Of a DNA stretch of 64,000 nt, positions 59,906-64,000 are shown in pieces. The stretch lies in assembly GCA_025267735.1 (NCBI GenBank), contig CM046299.1, positions 37,400,887-37,464,886 on the forward strand, given 5' to 3'. This DNA is from Mactra quadrangularis (taxonomy: Eukaryota; Mollusca; Bivalvia; Venerida; Mactridae). The translations under genes and the position numbers were made by a program. The notes under the pieces are model-generated. The model was not told where the DNA came from. It did not search any database and saw only the letters and a program-made list of their open reading frames with translations. Numbering within the stretch: position 1 is the stretch's first letter; each line of letters starts with the position of its first letter.

Positions 59906-60932
59906 CAGGGTGTCCAAAAAGAAAGTTTACAGTTTTGATGCTAATTTATAACATGTTAATACTCTTCTAGATTATCACAAACTTGTACATGTTTAGACAA
60001 TAGGTGTAAGTTTTATCCCTGTCATTTGTAATATATTTGGTCTGATACTATACATAAAAACGCCAATTTACTAAAATTACAATTTTTTGTGGTTGACGTC
60101 AAATTAGTAATTAATAACGTTTTCCACATGTCTTTCTTTTTGACGCTTCACTTCGCTCACGCGCTCCATGAAATTGTCAATAACTTTAACACAAGTGCCT
60201 ACAAAATTATGGGGCTGTGCAGCTGACCAAAATTTCATAATTTACTTGCAAACGTGTCCGGACAAAAGTAAACTCATCCAACTTTGATCTTGAAATGTGT
60301 CGGCGTAATTTTCAACAACGTCAGTGGCTCAGTACAAAATGCAAATCTATCCACTTGATCAGTTATTGATAAGCTTTGCATAATTTATATTTGATATGGA
60401 AACAGTTCTTAGTTTTTTTTTAATATTATGAGCAGATGTTTTGGAGACATTCATCTCTGATGATACACGTTGAACAGATTTTTCTGGACTTTGTTGAAGC
60501 ATGTCTTGGAGCGCACTGACATTTTCCTTACTTCTGCTGGTCAAGGGACGGCCCCACTTTGGCGCATTTTTTACATCTAAGTTGTTCAAACTTCCAGACA
60601 ATTTTGAATATAATCATTCTACACATGCTTATGCCTTCATACAAATTTTTGAACTTTCATTGCGCATCTGTTACACTTTTACTTTCGTAAAAATGTTTTA
60701 TGATAAAAACAGTTAACACGCTGATCAGACGTCAGACGCACCATCTTGAAAATAAGACGTTTTTACCTGATGTCATTATATGGCGATGTCAAACATTTTA
60801 GTGAGTCAAGTTATGGTGCTTTAAAAACTTGAGCATATGCACTTTAAAATGGTACAATTTTCATTAATATAACATAACAATTGATCAAATGACGAAGGTG
60901 TGAAACTGTAAACTTTCTTTTTGGACACCCTG
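59906..60932 (-). mobile_element. decayed mariner/Tc1-type transposon
   Basis: TA lies at 59904-59905 and 60933-60934. TIRs of about 28 bp begin CAGGGTGTCCAAAAAGAAAG. A minus-strand frame (60359-60601) encodes a helix-turn-helix-like part with GRPLTSRSKENV and SPEKSVQRVS. Further downstream on that strand, broken by stops, are LLLSGHVCK and IMKFWSAAQPH, then a last segment near NFMERVSEV, with the region between missing. It is a dead copy with stops and a large internal deletion. Confidence 0.82.
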
Positions 60933-61094
60933 TACTTCAAATCATACATTTTGCAACTATAAAGTGCCAACGCAATACAAAATGTATCCAAGCAATGTTC
61001 AATAATACTATATTAAAATTTTATTCTTTATGTGGTTTCCTTCACTAAAAAGCACACATGGTTTCATTCATAATAAGAGACAAATAAATGTGTG

Positions 61095-61145
61095 TTTGTT
61101 TTGTTTGTTTGTTTGGGTTTTACGGCGCATCAATACAGAAAGAAA
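61095..61145 (-). repeat. SINE tail remnant
   Basis: It reads GTTTGTTTGTTTGGGTTTTA followed by CGGCGCATCAATACA, the inverted tail of the local SINEs. No body is recognisable. Confidence 0.5.
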
Positions 61146-63154
61146 ATATCGCGCGACAAATAAATGTTTGACACACGAAGTATTCAGGAAAATAAAAATA
61201 CATCACGATAACTTATCTCAGATAAGCTAAAACCTTCCATTGTCTTTCTTCTGTGAATATATTCCATCATAAATGTCACGAAATATTCATTCAGAACACA
61301 TGGTCAATATATTTAGTATGCTAAATATAACACAATGTCTGAGAACATTGATATAAATTTGTATCTTCTCAGAGATTTTTAGATAACTATAAATACAGTT
61401 TGAAGCGTGAGTATTGATAAAGCAAGAATTATTATTACATTTATCGGTTTTTGTTCTAAGTGAAAATTGAATTTAAAAAAAAAACAGAACAAAATAAGAA
61501 ATTATTTTTCAAAGACATGGTAAAAACGAGATATATATAAGAAAGGCATATCTTGATAACTTTAATGAACAAAATAATTAACTCCCATATTAATGTGCTT
61601 GTTTAAAATCAGGGAACCAAAATAGAATTACAACTTCGAATACATCGTATCGAAGTAATTATAAAAAGCAATTCTACTCATCTTCTCGACGATCGTTTAC
61701 GTGCTGAATAAGTTCATTCATTTATTATCTATTCCTCTGAATAAAATCTTGCACACTTTTTAAAATATACAAAGCAAGCACATAAATACGTCTACAATAA
61801 TATTGCCAATGATAGCCAATTTTAATTGTATAGAATACCCCTCTTCTAAATCATCTTCAGTCTATTTAGTAAACAACCCACGTGTTCTACTAAGAAGAAT
61901 CCTCACGTATCTTGAACAATTGTATAAATGTTTTGACAGATAATTTATCAGTATGCTTGTTGAAATCACAATGGTAATACAAGTAGAATGCAGCATTGGG
62001 TAAAGCTTGCGAGAAAAATTTGCTCGATCATTTTTGTTCGTTTCATGATGGAAACCCCTTAGATTCTTGTTTTCGTTTATTGTTTTGGGGGATATTTTAA
62101 TAACAAAATTTTAAAACCTTAAAGCACTTCTTTCTTAGCTTTTTGTCTGTACGGGAGGTAGGAGCGTATTACTTCTGCTATCTCTTATATGTTTTAACAC
62201 TCCTTTAAATGAAAGTATATAATTGTCCCGCCTTCAAAAACCAGTTTTATCAGTGTATCACTGTCTCAGTAAAAGTTATAGCTTAAGGGATTAAATCTTA
62301 TTTCTAAAATGTACAAATGATACTTATAATTGACGTATTTATAAATAACACATACTGTCTGCAACTATAATAGTTTGTCACTGCGATGAATGATAGAGGA
62401 CCCTAGGGTGGTGTAATTAATATGAAAAATTCCTAAATGCTATAATCAATAATTTGAGCTTTTACCCGACATTTATTGTACCAATTTATAGATGCTGAGA
62501 ACAGGCTACAGACTTTTTATATATTTCTTACATAGTACAGAGATTATTTTATGTTTAGAAAATACACTTTAGGAAAAACATGTACCTATTAGTTCACTGT
62601 AAATAATTGGACCAATCGCTAATTATATTACAATCGGCTTTGTATTCTATACATGTTAAAATAAATGGTTGAGTTTCAATTTAAGATATTATGCCATTGT
62701 GGAGAATAGACAATAGTCAAACAGATGATCATATTTATATCAACAACTATTGGAATCTAACCAACCTGTCAACCTAACTGCCCTTGACACAGCTGGTTCT
62801 GATAGTACACGGAAAAATGAACTTGACAGAGGCTAATTGTATGGTGATTTTCTAATTAACATGATCCCAGATTACAATATCCAATTATACATAACAAACA
62901 AGTACCAAAGGAGGTGGCACCACATAAAAAGCCTATAATTACGACCGTGAACCTAGTTATCATATAGTTCACTGTTGTTGATTAATGACAGCAACCATGT
63001 TACACCAGTCAAGAGGTCCTTCCTATTATTTGGTTCAAATAAGTCAGTGGAAAATTGTTTCATCATTATTCAATTTTTGTATAACCCCGATACTTCATAA
63101 CATACATATTGCAACAATAAAGTGCCAATGAAATATCCAATTATAGAACAATAA

Positions 63155-63275
63155 GGGACTTTAGTCAGTTATTTCCCTTGTATACTCTTTAAATAGGTAG
63201 GTCCAATTAGTTGGCTTACTCGGATTTTACCCTTACTTTTCAATGTCAATTTGCCCAAATTAATCTTGAAAAAAG
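63155..63275. repeat. partial copy of the TAA-duplicating TIR element
   Basis: It matches the left third of 36013-36371 (GGGACTTTAGTCAGTTATTT and TTACTCGGATTTTACCC) after a TAA at 63152-63154. The right end is missing. Confidence 0.75.
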
Positions 63276-63626
63276 AAAGTAAAGTAATTATATTTCTTTA
63301 TATAGACGCTAGCATTGTATATGTGACTAAAGCTAGACATAGCTAATTTTGTCCTCTATAGAGAGAGAGCGAGGTGTACGTCATTTACATTTACTAAATA
63401 TGATAGGTTTAGAACTTCTAGTTTAAAATAAATCAATTTATAACACTACTCTTGGAACGGATTCATTATGAATCAACATGGAAAAGAATAGCAAGATGAT
63501 GCGACTCAGATACGTGTTCTTTGGTTCTTATTTGATAAATTTTACAAAAAAACAAATCTTAAAACATGATAAAAGAACAAATTTATAAACATTTAACAGC
63601 ATATTCATAGCCTACTTTTTAAATTG

Positions 63627-63900
63627 CGTTTAACGCCGTACCAACACTTTTTTGTCATTTTTACGGCGTCCAGTTCACCTAATCTAGCTTTCCTGGATCC
63701 TTGTCCATTACAAGTACTCATCTAACCTTCCACAAGACCGAAAACTTCTCCATATACTATTTTTATCGAGGAAAATTGGCAGAATTGTCAAATTTTAATG
63801 GAAGGCTTTAACCTCCACGGGTAGGTTTCGAACATGTAAGCCCTTCGGGAAACGAGATTTCAAATCTCGGCACGCTACCAACTGCGCTATCGACCCGGGT
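63627..63900 (-). repeat. tRNA-derived SINE family A, copy 7
   Basis: It has a full minus-strand layout with GATAGCGCAGTTGGTAGCGT A box. The B box (GGTTCGAATCC in the best copies) is altered to TGTTCGAAACC. The tail reads GGTACGGCGTTAAACGC. It lies in the last duplication unit. Confidence 0.87.
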
Positions 63901-64000
63901 TTGCAAAGCCTATTAAGATATGGATGTTTGATACACGTCGTATGCAGGAGAATAAATATATCTCACGATTACTTATCTCATGAGATTGACCCTTCAATTG

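Larger units (their letters stand above)
53110..63990. repeat. diverged tandem duplication array of noncoding DNA
   Basis: Blocks recur in order. Block Y lies at 53910-54240, 61175-61420 and, truncated by the window edge, 63925 onward. Block X lies at 53115-53360 and 61755-61985. Block Z lies at 55330-56650 and 62040-63140. Shared stretches include ATGTCACGAAATATTCATTCA, AGACAATAGTCAAACAGAT and CCAGTTTTA(C/T)CAGTGTATC. The best reading is three to four tandem units with deletions. No gene is seen in any unit. Confidence 0.8.

Noticed and set aside
1..64000. CRISPR array, bacterial operon or prophage
   Set aside because: No regular direct repeats with spacers and no bacterial-style gene packing; the DNA is clearly intron-bearing animal DNA.

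Overview
This is eukaryotic, AT-rich genomic DNA, most likely from a bivalve mollusc. The grounds are a spliced animal CUB-domain gene, tRNA-derived SINEs whose tails end in the 'ACGGCGTTAAACCCA' and ACAA-type motifs I associate with bivalve repeats, a Penelope-like retroelement, and many small terminal-inverted-repeat (TIR) elements. The species call is inference; no database search was possible.

Bases 34-20069 (+) hold the 3' part of a large cubilin-like gene. I rebuilt 17 exons with GT-AG boundaries that stay in one frame across 977 codons. They encode the second half of one CUB domain, then eight complete CUB domains, then a stop directly after the last one. There is no membrane anchor, as in cubilin. 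The gene starts left of the window. Its introns carry SINEs, a hAT-type element with nested insertion, a Tigger/pogo-like TIR element and several miniature elements.

Bases 24715-25809 (+) hold an uninterrupted 364-codon gene with a C-terminal synaptotagmin-type C2 domain. Two loop-1 aspartates are kept, the loop-3 acidic residues are missing, and the protein ends in WADL.

From about 26 kb to the end I see no other convincing host gene. This part is a mosaic of repeats: three SINE families that share a 3' domain, a possible LTR-like segment at 28.1-28.9 kb, a 3.3 kb inverted repeat (31.5-34.8 kb), a TIR element with a nested insertion (40.3-43.1 kb), a 41-bp minisatellite (44.2-45.5 kb), and many miniature elements. 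At 53.1-64.0 kb lies a diverged tandem duplication of noncoding DNA.

The most striking object is at 56662-59639. Two 5'-truncated Penelope-like copies stand head to head as a 1456-bp-arm palindrome in which I saw no arm differences. They have a 30-bp spacer and are bracketed by a 12-bp direct repeat that looks like one target-site duplication. The second duplication unit (about 63.07-63.10 kb) preserves the corresponding empty site, and also the empty sites of a SINE fragment and a decayed mariner-type element inserted next to it.
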